This document shows positions 35,322 to 47,001 of a stretch of 64,000 bases of DNA, piece after piece (within the stretch, counting starts at the first letter, position 1; every line of letters begins with the position of its first letter). This DNA is from Palauibacter sp022826685 (GTDB taxonomy: Bacteria; Gemmatimonadota; Gemmatimonadetes; Palauibacterales; Palauibacteraceae): assembly GCF_965221685.1 (NCBI RefSeq), contig NZ_OZ244907.1; one strand, given 5' to 3'. The notes beneath the pieces are model-generated. The model saw only the letters and a list, made by a program, of their open reading frames with translations, did not search any database and was not told the origin of the DNA. Both the position numbers and the translations under genes were made by a program.

Positions 35322-36029
35322 TCACCGCGCGGTGACGAGTGCGCCGCTCTCGATGCGGAGCACCCGACTCGCGCGTCCCGCCAGTTCGCGGCTGTGCGTG
35401 ACGACAACCAGCGCCGCCCCGTGCCCGTCCACCAACTCGAACAGCAGATCGTGCAGGCGCAGCGTCGCCTCGGCATCCAGGTTTCCGGACGGCTCGTCCG
35501 CCAGCACGAGCGGCGGCGCGTTCGCCAACGCCCGTGCCACCGCGACCCGCTGCTGTTCGCCGCCGGAGAGCCGGCGCGGCCGGTGACTCGCCCGTTCCGC
35601 CAGCCCCACCTGAGCCAGCAGCTCCGCGGCCCGGTCCCGGGCCTCCTCCCGCGACGCCCCGGCGATCAACCGGGGCAGCATTACGTTCTCGAGCGCCGTG
35701 AAGTCGCGCAGCAGGTGATGGAACTGGAAGACGAAGCCGACGAACCGGTTCCTGAGTTCGGACAGCCGTTCTCCCTCGAGTTCCGACACCCGTTCGCCCC
35801 CCAGCCAGACATCTCCCGCGGTCGGCCGATCGAGGGCGCCGAGCAAATGTAGCAGCGTGGACTTCCCCGACCCACTCGGACCCACGATGGCGAGGGCGTC
35901 TCCGGGGTCCACGGTCAGGTCGATCCCCTTCAGCACGGGGAGGAGACCGCCATCCGGGCTCGGAAACGTCCGGACGAGCCCCACCGCTCGCACCGCGGAC
36001 GGCGCCTCCACGCCTCGACCAGCCGTCAT
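35322..36029 (-). CDS. lolD: Lipoprotein-releasing ABC transporter ATPase LolD
   Basis: LolD powers release of outer-membrane lipoproteins from the inner membrane. Walker A is AIVGPSGSGKSTLLHLLGAL, the Q loop FVFQFHHLLRDFTALENV matches the LolD/MacB subfamily, the signature is RRLSGGEQQRVAVARAL, and Walker B LVLADEPSGNLD precedes the switch His in VVTHSRELA. It has 235 residues, with an ATG in an ATGA overlap with the permease gene. Pairing with a LolC/E permease supports Lol rather than MacB or FtsE. Confidence 0.92.
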   Translation of the reverse strand: MTAGRGVEAPSAVRAVGLVRTFPSPDGGLLPVLKGIDLTVDPGDALAIVGPSGSGKSTLLHLLGALDRPTAGDVWLGGERVSELEGERLSELRNRFVGFVFQFHHLLRDFTALENVMLPRLIAGASREEARDRAAELLAQVGLAERASHRPRRLSGGEQQRVAVARALANAPPLVLADEPSGNLDAEATLRLHDLLFELVDGHGAALVVVTHSRELAGRASRVLRIESGALVTAR

Positions 36030-37374
36030 TCGTGCCGGATCGCGTCGACCGGCGCGAGCGCCGCGGCCTTTCGCGCCGGATAGATCGTGGCGAGGTAGGA
36101 GATGAGGAGCGATCCGAGGACGATCAGCGTGACATCGAGCGGCGCGAGCGAGATCGGGAGCCGGTCGATGAAGTAGACATCGCTGGGGAGCGTGATGAAC
36201 TCGTAGCGGGTCAGCGCCCAGGCGAGGAGGGCGCCGAGCCCGGCCCCGAGCGTGGTCCCCACGACACCGATGAAGAGCCCCATGTTGGTGAAGACCTTGC
36301 CGACGCCCCGCGCCGTCACCCCCATCGAGCGGAGGATCCCGATTTCGCGCGTCCGGTCGGCGACCATCATCACCAGCGTCGAGACGATGTTGAACGAAGC
36401 GACGAGGACGATGAGGATGAGGACGACGGCCATGCCGAGCTTCTCGAGTCGCAGCGCGGAGAAGAGGCTCCGGTTGAGTTCCTGCCAGCCCTCCACCCGG
36501 TAGGGCCAGCCGAGCGCCTCTTCCAGCCTCGCGGACACTTCCGTCGCGTCCCACGGGTCGTTCACGTCGAACTCGATCCCGGTCACGGACTCGCCGAGTC
36601 CGAACAGGCTCTGCGTCTCCGCGAGCGGAGCCATCGCAAGCTCGTCGTCGTACTGGTAGAGCCCCGTCTGGAAGATCCCCGTGACCTCGAAGCGCCGCAG
36701 CGCGGCCGAGAGCCCCGCAGCCGAGAGCGTCGCGTCCCGGGTGGACGCCGCGACGATGACCTTCCCCTGGTAGAGACCCATCTTCTGCGCGAGGCCGCGT
36801 CCCACGACGATGCCCGGGTTTCCGGATTCGGTCGGGCCGAAGGGCGGCTCCCCGATGATGAGGTGCTCCATGAGCCCGGCGATCCGCATCCCCTGCGGGT
36901 CGTTCGGGATCCCGCGCAGCACGACGGATTCGTTGTAACGGTCACCCTCCTGGGTGAGGATGACCTTGTTGAAGGCGAACGGCGAGGCCGCGATCACATC
37001 CTCGTCCTGTCGGACCCGGTCCAGCACCGTCTCCCAGTCGTCCATCTGGAAGCCGTTGTCGAGTTCCATCACGTGCGCATGCGGCCCGCCGCTCAGGATC
37101 CGGTCCCTGAGGCTCTCCTGGAGGCCGTTGAGGACGCCGATCACGACGATGAGGGCCATCACGCCGACGGCGACCCCCCCCACGGCGAGACTCGAGATGA
37201 AGGCAACGAGCCTGGAGTCCTTTTCGTCCACGGAACCGGCCCCCGCGAGGGGTTGCCATGGCCGGCGGAGAAAGCGGCCGAAGGCCCGGAATACGCCGAA
37301 CACGGACGTGCGACGCCCGGTCCCGCGCAGATACCGCCGGGCGACGAACCGTTCGAAACGCCCCCGTCCCCGGC

Positions 37375-37378
<4 letters not shown>
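36026..37378 (-). CDS. lolC: Lipoprotein-releasing ABC permease LolC/LolE type
   Basis: This encodes 450 residues with an ATG in an ATGA overlap with lysS. It shows the Lol layout: an N-terminal helix (SSLAVGGVAVGVMALIVVIG), a large periplasmic domain of about 230 residues (GVLNGLQESLRDRILSGGPH onward), and three C-terminal helices with VASFNIVSTLVMMVADRTRE, IGILRSMGV and YPARKAAALAPVDAIRHE. Only one permease gene accompanies lolD, so the complex is probably a homodimer (LolF-like) rather than a LolC-LolE pair. The N-terminal cytoplasmic stretch (about 50 residues, with ARRYLRGTG) is longer than usual. Confidence 0.9.
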
Positions 37379-38990
<1,612 letters not shown>

Positions 38991-38994
<4 letters not shown>

Positions 38995-40104
38995 GCGTTC
39001 GTCTTGCCGGATTCCTGGAGAAACGCCTGGATGAAACCGTCGATCTCGCCGTCCAGCACGGCGTCGACGTTGCCGACCTCGAGGTTCGTCCGGTGGTCCT
39101 TTACCATCTTGTAGGGCTGCAGGACGTAGGACCGGATCTGTCGGCCCCATTCGATCCGCGTCTTCGCCCCCTCCAGTTCGGCCCGGCGCGCCTCCCGTTC
39201 CTCGACGGCCCGCTGGTAGAGGGCCGCCTGAAGCATCTTCATCGCCTTGGACTTGTTCTTGTGCTGGCTGCGCTCCTGCTGGCACGAGACGACGATGCCC
39301 GTCGGGAGGTGCGTGATCCGCACGGCGGAGTCCGTCTTGTTCACGTGCTGACCGCCCGCTCCGGATGCCCGGAAGGTGTCGACCCGGAGGTCTTCTTCGT
39401 TGACCTCGACTTCAATGTCCTCGTCCACGACCGGATAGACGAAGACCGAGGCGAACGATGTGTGGCGGCGTCGCTGCGAGTCGAAGGGAGAGATGCGCAC
39501 GAGGCGGTGGACGCCCCGCTCGGCCGAGAGATACCCGTAGGCGAACTGTCCATCCACATCGAGCGTAGCCGACTTGATCCCCGCTTCCTCGGCCGGAAGG
39601 AGATCCATGACCTCCACGTGGTAGTCGTGCTGTTCCGCCCAGCGCACGTACATGCGCATGAGCATCTGGGCCCAGTCCTGCGACTCCGTGCCGCCGGCGC
39701 CCGGGTTGATCGTGAGGAGCGCGCTGCGGTGGGCGTCCTCGCCCCGCAGCATGTTCCGCGACTCCAGGCGGGCGGCTTCCATCTCCGCACGCTCGAGTCC
39801 CGCTTCGAGTTCCGCCTCCAGCTCCGCGTCGTCCTCGTCCGTGAGCAGAAGCGTCATCTCGAACAGATCGTCCACGCGGGCGGAGCAGTCCGCCCACGGA
39901 CGGGTCCAGCTCTTGAGAAGGTTCGCCTCGCCGATGACCTCTTTCGCGCCCTCGCGGTCATTCCAGAAGTCGGGGGCCGCCATCTTCTTCTCGAGTTCGC
40001 CGATGCGGGTCAGCTTCTCGGAGATCTCAAAGATACCCCCGTAGCTCGTCGAGCCGGCCGCGCAGCGCCTCGGCGCGTTCCTTCTGTCTCACCAGCTCCG
40101 TCAT
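38991..40104 (-). CDS. prfB: Peptide chain release factor 2, with programmed +1 frameshift
   Basis: RF2 terminates translation at UGA and UAA. The gene begins with ATG at 40104; 25 codons later an in-frame TGA (40029-40027) interrupts it. Shifting +1 there (CTT then GAG) restores the frame to the stop at 38991, giving about 370 residues. The GGQ loop (RASGAGGQHVNKTDSAVR) is present; the SPF anticodon-mimic motif appears as RISPFDSQRRRH. The site copies the E. coli autoregulatory arrangement, in which low RF2 favours frameshifting. It is therefore not a pseudogene. It is separated from rnr by 106 bases with no gene. Confidence 0.95.
40027..40041 (-). promoter_or_regulatory. prfB +1 programmed frameshift site
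   Basis: On the minus strand the sequence reads CGG GGG TAT CTT TGA G. An anti-Shine-Dalgarno-complementary GGGGG lies three bases before the slippery CTT, directly followed by the TGA stop. This matches the conserved RF2 recoding signal; only the first base of the usual AGGGGG differs, and the base after TGA is G rather than C. Confidence 0.93.
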
Positions 40105-40210
40105 TCTCGGCTCCAGGCCCTCCGCGCGAGCGTCGGGTCCGCATGGGGTGTGATGGCTGGCCGTAAATAGACCACGTTTCCGCGCGGAAGGCGAACTTTC
40201 CCGGACGCCG

Positions 40211-42217
40211 TCACACGACGTCGAAATCGACCCGCCGTGCCTCGCGATCCACGCGGACGACCTGAACCTCCACGACGTCGCCGAGCCGGTAGCTTCTCCG
40301 CGTGCGACGGCCCCGGAGCGCGTGCTTCGTCCGGTCGTGTACGTAATGGTCGCCGGCGAGGCGGCTCACATGGACGAGCCCCTCGATGTCGTACGCGTCG
40401 AGCCGGACGAAAAAGCCGAAGCGGGCCGTCGCGCTGATCGTCCCGTCGAAGTGATCTCCCACATGCCGTTCCATGAACTCGACCTTCTTGAGTTCCACCG
40501 AATCGCGCTCGGCCCGGGCCGCGTTCTCCTCGCGCGCCGAGGCGTGCCGGGCCGTCGTGGAGAGCCACTCGCCGCTGATCTCGCGGGCGCGGGCCGGTCC
40601 CGCCAGCCAGCGAGCGAGTTGCCGGTGGACGACGAGGTCCGGATACCGGCGGATCGGCGAGGTGAAGTGGAGATACGCCGGCGAGGCGAGCCCGAAATGG
40701 CCCTCGTTGCGCGTCTCGTAGCGGGCCTTGGCGAGGCTCCGCAGCACCTGGACCGAGATGATCGGTTCCTCCACCCTGCCCTTCACCGCGTCGAGCAGGC
40801 GCTGGAAATCGCGGGGCCGCGGGTTCCGCTGCGGGAAGGAGAGCCCGAATTCGCCCGCCAGCAGACGCAGCGTGTCGAGCTTCTCGGGGTTCGGCTCCTC
40901 GTGGATGCGGTAGAGGACGGGCACCCCCTTCTCGATCGCCCAGTTCGCCACCGCTTCGTTCGCGGCGATCATCAGATCTTCGATGAGCCGGTGCGAGTCG
41001 AGCCGCTCGCGTCGCCGCACGTCGATGGGAGCCCCCGCTTCGTCGAGCACGACCCGGGACTCCGGCAGGTCGAAGTCCAGGCTGCCCCGCGCCCTGCGGC
41101 GTTCACGGAAGCCCCGGCTCACCTCGAGCAACACCCGGAGGTCCTCGCGCAGGCCCGGATCCCGCTCCGTCGCGGGGGTCGTCCCGCCGTCCATCGCCTT
41201 CTGGGCCTCTTCATAGGAGAGCCGGTGCGCACTTCGGATGACGGCCCGGGCGAAGTGCGTCCCCCGGAGCGCTCCCCGGCGATCGACGGTGAGAAAGACG
41301 GCCAGCGTCAGCCGGTCTTCTCCGGGCACGAGCGAGCAGAGGTCGCTCGACAGCGCGTGCGGGAGCATCGGCAGCACGCGGTCAACGAGGTATACGCTGG
41401 TGCCTCGCTCCCAGGCTTCCGCATCGAGCCCGCCGCCCTCACGTACATAGTGCGACACGTCCGCGATGTGGATTCCGATCCGCAGCGCACCATCGGGGAG
41501 CCGTTCGATGGAGATCGCGTCGTCGTGGTCGCGGGCGTCGGCAGGGTCGATCGTGACCACGCGCTCACGCCGACAATCCTCGCGCCCTTCGAAGTCCGCC
41601 GGTGGGATCCCCCGCGCGGCCAGGGCCGTCGCCGCCTCCTCAACGGCTGCCGGGAACGTGTCGGGGATCCCGTACCCCACCTGGATCGCGAGCACCGCCG
41701 CCGCGGAGTCCCCGGAAGGCCCGAGCACGCGCTCGACGCGGCCCGCCGGGCCCGGACCCTCTTCGCCCCAATCCGTGACCTCGACGACGACGAGGTCGCC
41801 GGACTCGGCTCCTCCGCGACCGCGCGCCGGGATGAATACGTCGATCCCGAGCTTCGGCCGGGCCGCGTCGAGCCAGCCGTGCCCGCCCTCGCCGTGGAAG
41901 ACGCCGACGACGTGAGAGTGTGCCCGGTCGAGGATCTCGACGACGGTTCCCCTGGGTCCGCGCCGTCCGCGGTCGTCGATCCGCACGGTGACGCGGTCTC
42001 CGTCCACGGCCGTGCCGAGATCGCGGGCGCGGACGAAGATGTCTTCATCGCCCTCGTCGGGAATGACGAAGGCCGCGCCGCTCTCGATCCGCTGCAGCCG
42101 CCCGCTGACTCGCCGGCGGCTCCGGGATGGCCGGCGGCTCCGGGATCGCCCGCGGCCCCGGCGTCGTCCGGCGCCCCGGGATTGTCCCCGGCCCCGCGAT
42201 CGACCGCCGCGGGTCAG
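40211..42217 (-). CDS. rnr: Ribonuclease R with Arg/Gly-rich N-terminus, probable CTG start
   Basis: RNase R is a 3'-5' exoribonuclease. Two cold-shock-like domains (GAAFVIPDEGDEDIFVRARD), the RNB catalytic core (TIDPADARDHDDAISIERL, about residue 220, and FTSPIRRYPDLVVHRQLA) and a C-terminal S1 domain (GTISATARFGFFVRLDAYD) are present. No ATG, GTG or TTG lies in frame between the trm112-like stop and the first cold-shock domain. A CTG sharing CTGA with that stop gives 668 residues. A GTG at 42343 would sit inside the previous gene. The usual N-terminal winged helix is missing; in its place the first 36 residues contain 17 Arg in RG/RS runs. Confidence 0.9.
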   Translation of the reverse strand: MTRGGRSRGRGQSRGAGRRRGRGRSRSRRPSRSRRRVSGRLQRIESGAAFVIPDEGDEDIFVRARDLGTAVDGDRVTVRIDDRGRRGPRGTVVEILDRAHSHVVGVFHGEGGHGWLDAARPKLGIDVFIPARGRGGAESGDLVVVEVTDWGEEGPGPAGRVERVLGPSGDSAAAVLAIQVGYGIPDTFPAAVEEAATALAARGIPPADFEGREDCRRERVVTIDPADARDHDDAISIERLPDGALRIGIHIADVSHYVREGGGLDAEAWERGTSVYLVDRVLPMLPHALSSDLCSLVPGEDRLTLAVFLTVDRRGALRGTHFARAVIRSAHRLSYEEAQKAMDGGTTPATERDPGLREDLRVLLEVSRGFRERRRARGSLDFDLPESRVVLDEAGAPIDVRRRERLDSHRLIEDLMIAANEAVANWAIEKGVPVLYRIHEEPNPEKLDTLRLLAGEFGLSFPQRNPRPRDFQRLLDAVKGRVEEPIISVQVLRSLAKARYETRNEGHFGLASPAYLHFTSPIRRYPDLVVHRQLARWLAGPARAREISGEWLSTTARHASAREENAARAERDSVELKKVEFMERHVGDHFDGTISATARFGFFVRLDAYDIEGLVHVSRLAGDHYVHDRTKHALRGRRTRRSYRLGDVVEVQVVRVDREARRVDFDVV

Positions 42218-42387
42218 AGAGGCTTTGCCTCGTCGATGAGCATGATCGGGATCCCCTCGTCGACCTCGAACTTCAGGCCGCAAGCGTGACAGAGGAGGGC
42301 TTCCTCTCCCTCCCCCACGCGGTACTCCAGCTCCGCCTTGCACTTCGGGCAGACGAGGATTTCAAGCAGTCGGTCGTCGAGGGGCAT
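42214..42387 (-). CDS. Trm112-family small zinc protein
   Basis: A 57-residue protein starting with ATG in a TGATG junction with era and ending in CTGA shared with rnr. It matches the bacterial Trm112 (UPF0434/YcaR) family: ILVCPKCKAELEY with the first CxxC, LLCHACGLKFEV with the second, then DEGIPIMLIDEA. It probably binds one zinc. In eukaryotes Trm112 activates methyltransferases; bacterial members often sit in lipid A or translation operons. Its partner is not known. Confidence 0.9.
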   Translation of the reverse strand: MPLDDRLLEILVCPKCKAELEYRVGEGEEALLCHACGLKFEVDEGIPIMLIDEAKPL

Positions 42388-43283
42388 CAGCTCTCCCGTG
42401 CGGGAACCCGGAATCCGAGCACCCTAAGATGGTGCGTCTTCTTCCGCCAGTTGGGGAGAACCTTGACGCGAAGCCGCAGGTAGACCTGCCCGCCCAGGAA
42501 GCGTTCGATCTTCCGGCGGGAGCGGCTCCCGAGCTTCCGGATCGTCCTTCCGCCCGCTCCCACGACGATTCCCTTCTGGGATTCCTTCTCCACGTGGATC
42601 AGGGCCTCGATGTACGTGGGCCGGCCTCCCTTCCGAACGCGGAACTCCTCGATCCGGATGGCCACCGCGTAGGGAACCTCGTCCGCCAGCTCCTCGAGGC
42701 ACGTTTCCCGGATCATCTCGGCGACGAAGTGCCGGACCGGCGCGTCGGACAGTTCATCCACCGGGTACAGCGGCGGCGACTCCGGCAGTCGAGCGGAGAG
42801 GGCTTCGAGCAACTCGGGCACCCCATCGCCCTTCGTCGCGAACGTCCCGTATACGCCGTCCCAGCCGCCGCCTGCGAATCGGGCCCAAAGCGCCTCTCGC
42901 CCGGATATCTCCACCCGGTCGATCTTGTTGAGGCAGAGGAGCTTCGGGACACGTACCGAGTGCGCGAACTCGCCGGCCCAGTCGAGGCTGCGTTCGAATC
43001 CCGCGTCCGCCACGGCGAGGACGAGGTCCGCGTCTTCCAGCGCCGAGAGGGCCTCCTCCCTCATCGATCGATGCAGCGTGTAGCGAGGCTCGAGCAGGCC
43101 GGGCGTATCGATGAAGACGGCCTGGGAGGTTTCGTCCGAATGGATCCCGAGGAGTCGTCGCTGCGTCGTCTGGGCCCTCGGCGTCACGGCCGCGAGCCGC
43201 TCTCCCAGGAAGGCGTTGAGCAGGGTGGACTTTCCGACGTTGGGAAGTCCGACGATCGCGACGAAACCGGCCCTGAACGTCAT
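42387..43283 (-). CDS. era: GTPase Era
   Basis: Era binds the 3' end of 16S rRNA and is required for 30S maturation. The G domain shows AIVGLPNVGKSTLLNAFLG, the RAQTTQRRLLGI switch, DTPGLLEPR and NKID; a C-terminal KH domain contains GIVVGAGGRTIRKLGSRSRR (GxxG). It has 298 residues with an ATG start. It is encoded immediately downstream of the 16S rRNA gene on the same strand, where in most genomes the spacer to 23S would be; the 16S trailer occupies 43284-43397. Confidence 0.95.
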   Translation of the reverse strand: MTFRAGFVAIVGLPNVGKSTLLNAFLGERLAAVTPRAQTTQRRLLGIHSDETSQAVFIDTPGLLEPRYTLHRSMREEALSALEDADLVLAVADAGFERSLDWAGEFAHSVRVPKLLCLNKIDRVEISGREALWARFAGGGWDGVYGTFATKGDGVPELLEALSARLPESPPLYPVDELSDAPVRHFVAEMIRETCLEELADEVPYAVAIRIEEFRVRKGGRPTYIEALIHVEKESQKGIVVGAGGRTIRKLGSRSRRKIERFLGGQVYLRLRVKVLPNWRKKTHHLRVLGFRVPARES

Positions 43284-43331
43284 GCACGGACCACAGGTTG
43301 GAGCAGGCCGGCGATGACGCCGGAAGGTTGA

Positions 43332-43351
43332 ACAAGAAGATGAGTGACTTG
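43332..43351 (-). repeat. 16S processing stem, 3' trailer arm
   Basis: The minus strand reads CAAGTCACTCATCTTCTTGT here. It is complementary to the leader arm at 45124-45145, with an uninterrupted 11-base block (TGAGTGACTTG) and a further 8 (ACAAGAAG) separated by a small bulge. It is the expected RNase III substrate enclosing the 16S precursor. Between here and era there is also a small hairpin CCGGCG/CGCCGG at 43308-43323. Confidence 0.75.
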
Positions 43352-43394
43352 CAGGAGGTCCAGGTGTGCCTTCCTCATCGAAAGGACATCTCCC

Positions 43395-44955
<1,561 letters not shown>

Positions 44956-45123
44956 AGAATTTGGTTTGAGTGCGCTCGGCCGAAGCCGGAACCGCACTCG
45001 AGACCTGGTTGAACGCAGAGCACCCCGTCCGGTCTCAAGACCGTCGGGGCTTCACGTTCGGAAATCACTTTGGTTTCCCATCGAGCCACGAGAAGTGATG
45101 CCCATGGCTCTCGATCGGGCCCA

Positions 45124-45146
45124 CAAGTCACTCACACCTTCTTGTC
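45124..45146 (-). repeat. 16S processing stem, 5' leader arm
   Basis: The minus strand reads ACAAGAAGGTGTGAGTGACTTG. It pairs with the trailer arm at 43332-43351 to close the 16S precursor into one long stem. The 44956-45123 leader holds no gene; a second local hairpin (CCCCGACGGTC with GACCGGACGGGG) lies near 45025-45050. Confidence 0.72.
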
Positions 45147-45177
45147 AAAAAGCATCGCGGAAGGGCGCACGCCCTCC
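45143..45177 (-). promoter_or_regulatory. rRNA antitermination signal: boxB-like hairpin and boxA
   Basis: The minus strand carries TGCTTTTTGACA (45154-45143), matching 10 of 12 bases of the boxA consensus TGCTCTTTAACA. Just before it, at 45177-45161, a GGGC-GTGC-GCCC hairpin corresponds to boxB. Such elements load NusB/NusE to protect untranslated rRNA transcripts from Rho. The TTGACA within boxA could also pass for a -35 box, but has no matching -10. Confidence 0.7.
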
Positions 45178-45190
45178 CGCGAGGACCCCA

Positions 45191-45219
45191 AGGCTACCCT
45201 ACCGCGGGCAGCTTGTCAA
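45191..45219 (-). promoter_or_regulatory. Sigma-70-type promoter of the 16S gene
   Basis: A consensus -35 TTGACA (45219-45214) is separated by exactly 17 bases from a -10 TAGCCT (45196-45191). A G-rich discriminator (TGGGG) follows, a trait of stringently controlled rRNA promoters. It lies between tRNA-His and boxA. Confidence 0.7.
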
Positions 45220-45271
45220 CGTCCCGCGAGAGGCCCGGAGGTCGCCCCGAGGAACGAAAAAAATGCGGAGG

Positions 45272-45346
45272 GGTGAGCGACGGGATTCGAACCCGCGACC
45301 TCCAGGGCCACAACCTGGCGCTCTGACCACCTGAGCTACGCCCACC
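45272..45346 (-). tRNA. tRNA-His (GTG)
   Basis: Minus-strand tRNA with acceptor arms GTGGGCG and CGCTCAC pairing (one G-U), D arm GTAGCTCAGGTGGTCAGAGC, anticodon loop TTGTGGC with anticodon GTG, and T arm GGTTCGAATCC. The extra 5' G opposite discriminator C73 is the histidine identity signature. CCA is not encoded. It lies upstream of the 16S promoter and diverges from the TM2 gene. The 210-base gap 45347-45556 holds a GC-rich hairpin but no further gene. Confidence 0.95.
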
Positions 45347-45449
45347 GCGTCGTTCGCGCCCCGTCGCGGGGCCGCGAGCGCGATAATCTAGAGGAAAGGG
45401 GTGTCTCCTGCGAGTCGTGGGCCTCCGGGCCGGGCGCGCTCGAACGCAG

Positions 45450-45465
45450 CGGGGCTTTTGCCCCG
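45450..45465. other. Hairpin in the divergent tRNA-His/TM2 gap
   Basis: CGGGGC-TTTT-GCCCCG, a perfect 6-base stem with T4 loop. It sits in the divergent region upstream of both tRNA-His and the TM2 gene. It has no T tract on either side, so it is not a clear terminator; it may be an operator or leader structure. Confidence 0.3.
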
Positions 45466-45556
45466 GCCTACTAGGGTGCGGCGATCCGGTCTCGGTGGTA
45501 ACGTGCCTCTCTGTAACGAGGAAACCTCCGGAGTAATCGGCGCGTACGAGCGAGCG

Positions 45557-46159
45557 ATGACCGAACAGCCCAACGAACCCGGCCGCGGCGGCCCCGAGGG
45601 CCCGGCACCCCCGTACGCCGTGGTGCCGCTCGTCGCGGCTCCCCCCCAGCCGCCGGCGGAACAGGCGTCGGACACCGGCGACCGATACACGAACGGCGTC
45701 GGCTTCGCTCTCTGGTGCTGCGCCCTCGTCGGTGCGTGCGGGATCCACCGCTTCTACCTGGGGATGTACTTCACGGGCATCCTCTGGCTGCTCACGCTGG
45801 GTCTCTTCGGGATCGGCCAGTTCTTCGACCTCTTCCGAATGAAACGGCTCGTGCGGACGGCGAACATCCGCGACGGGTATCTGCCGCATCCGCGCCTCGC
45901 CGCGGCCGCGGAGCCCTCCACGCCGGCACGCCAGCTCGCTCCGACGGACACCAAGCAGCAGATCCTGCTGAAGGCGGCGCAGGCGAACGGCGGCCTGTTG
46001 ACGGTGACGCAGGGCGTCCTGGCCTCGGGCCTCAGCTTCGATGAGGTGGAGGAAGCGCTGCGGGAGATGGTCGTGAAGGGGCACGTGGACGTGGACAACG
46101 CGGCCGACAGCGGCGTGATCGTGTACCGTTTCCCGGGCTTGGCCGGCCCCTTCAAGTGA
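45557..46159 (+). CDS. TM2-domain membrane protein
   Basis: This encodes 200 residues with an ATG start. After a disordered Pro-rich N-terminus (about 45 residues), a TM2 domain spans about 50-100: ALWCCALVGACGIHRFYLG, then GILWLLTLGLFGIGQFFDLF, with the diagnostic GxHRFYLG and QFFDLF ends. The C-terminal 80 residues are cytoplasmic and look like a small winged-helix (KQQILLKAAQANGGLLTVTQ, then SFDEVEEALREMVVKGHVD), as in some DNA- or protein-binding accessory domains. The function of TM2 proteins in bacteria is unknown. It overlaps hemQ by four bases (GTGA). Confidence 0.85.
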   Translation: MTEQPNEPGRGGPEGPAPPYAVVPLVAAPPQPPAEQASDTGDRYTNGVGFALWCCALVGACGIHRFYLGMYFTGILWLLTLGLFGIGQFFDLFRMKRLVRTANIRDGYLPHPRLAAAAEPSTPARQLAPTDTKQQILLKAAQANGGLLTVTQGVLASGLSFDEVEEALREMVVKGHVDVDNAADSGVIVYRFPGLAGPFK

Positions 46160-47001
46160 CAGGTCGTCCGCTCCCGCATGCTTCCGAACTCCCGCCTGCC
46201 TCGCTCGAGGGGTGGTACGTCCTCCATCAATCGATCGAACTCGACTGGGCCGGACTCAAGGGCGCGGAGCCGGCGCAAGCGCGGGAGGCGCTGAGGAGCC
46301 TCGCCGCGCTGGCGGAGACGTGGTCCGCCGACTCGGAGCCGGGCTGGTCGGGCATCTACCGCGTCGCGGGCGGCGGGATCGATTTCCTCGTCCTCCATTT
46401 CCGCGACACGTTCGACCGCCTCATCGAAGCGGTGCGTGACCTGAAGCTCTCCGCCTGGGGGGATCACGTGCTGGTCCGCGAAGAGTACCTGTCCGTGGTG
46501 GAGCTGGGTCTCTACTCCCTCACGCGGGAACTTGCCGAACGAATCGATCCCGGGGACCGGGAAGCATGGGACGCGGCGCTCGCGGACGGCCTCGAGGAGG
46601 AGCGCCGGAAGGGATACGTGCGGCGCCGGCTCGAGCCGAGGCAGCCGGAGCACATGCCGTACGTCTGCTACTACCCGATGGACAAGCGGCGCAATCCGGA
46701 ACAGAACTGGTACAGGCTTTCGCTGGAGGAGCGGGCGGGGTTGATGGCGGCGCACGGCAAGGTGGGACGGCGCTTCGCGGGCCGGATTCTCCAGGTGATC
46801 AGCGGATCGATGGGCCTGGACGACTGGGAATGGGCCGTGACGCTGTGGGCGGCGGACCCGCTCGAGTTCAAGGCCATCATCAGCGAGATGCGCTACGACG
46901 AGGCGAGTGCGGAGTACGCGGAGTTCGGCCCTTTCCTGGTCGGCAAGCGGATGGCCGGGGCCGAGTTCGAGGGCCTGCTCTCGTCCGGGGCGGTGCAATG
47001 A
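46156..47001 (+). CDS. hemQ: Coproheme decarboxylase HemQ (ChdC)
   Basis: HemQ, of the chlorite dismutase fold, oxidatively decarboxylates coproheme III to heme b, the last step of the coproporphyrin-dependent heme route. The C-terminal half has YVCYYPMDKRRNPEQNWYRL, the heme-ligand region LMAAHGKVGRRFAGR, and the very conserved DDWEWAVTLWAADPLEFK and ISEMRYDEASAEYAEFGPF. The active chlorite dismutase Arg is not evident, which favours HemQ. It has 281 residues, starting with GTG in a GTGA overlap with the TM2 gene; it ends in ATGA shared with hutH. No other heme genes are in the window. Confidence 0.92.
   Translation: MTGRPLPHASELPPASLEGWYVLHQSIELDWAGLKGAEPAQAREALRSLAALAETWSADSEPGWSGIYRVAGGGIDFLVLHFRDTFDRLIEAVRDLKLSAWGDHVLVREEYLSVVELGLYSLTRELAERIDPGDREAWDAALADGLEEERRKGYVRRRLEPRQPEHMPYVCYYPMDKRRNPEQNWYRLSLEERAGLMAAHGKVGRRFAGRILQVISGSMGLDDWEWAVTLWAADPLEFKAIISEMRYDEASAEYAEFGPFLVGKRMAGAEFEGLLSSGAVQ

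Noticed and set aside
40022..40104. prfB as a pseudogene interrupted by TGA
   Set aside because: The stop sits in the conserved RF2 recoding context and the frame resumes exactly at +1.
42218..42343. GTG at 42343 as the rnr start
   Set aside because: It would lie within the Trm112-like gene in another frame and add Arg/Gly nonsense; conserved sequence starts only after the CTG.
45120..45148. TTGACA at 45143-45148 as a second 16S promoter
   Set aside because: No acceptable -10 follows at 16-18 bases, and the sequence fits boxA better.
45194..46998. Long minus-strand frames opposite the TM2 and hemQ genes
   Set aside because: They are antisense shadows of GC-rich genes; the + strand frames match known families.
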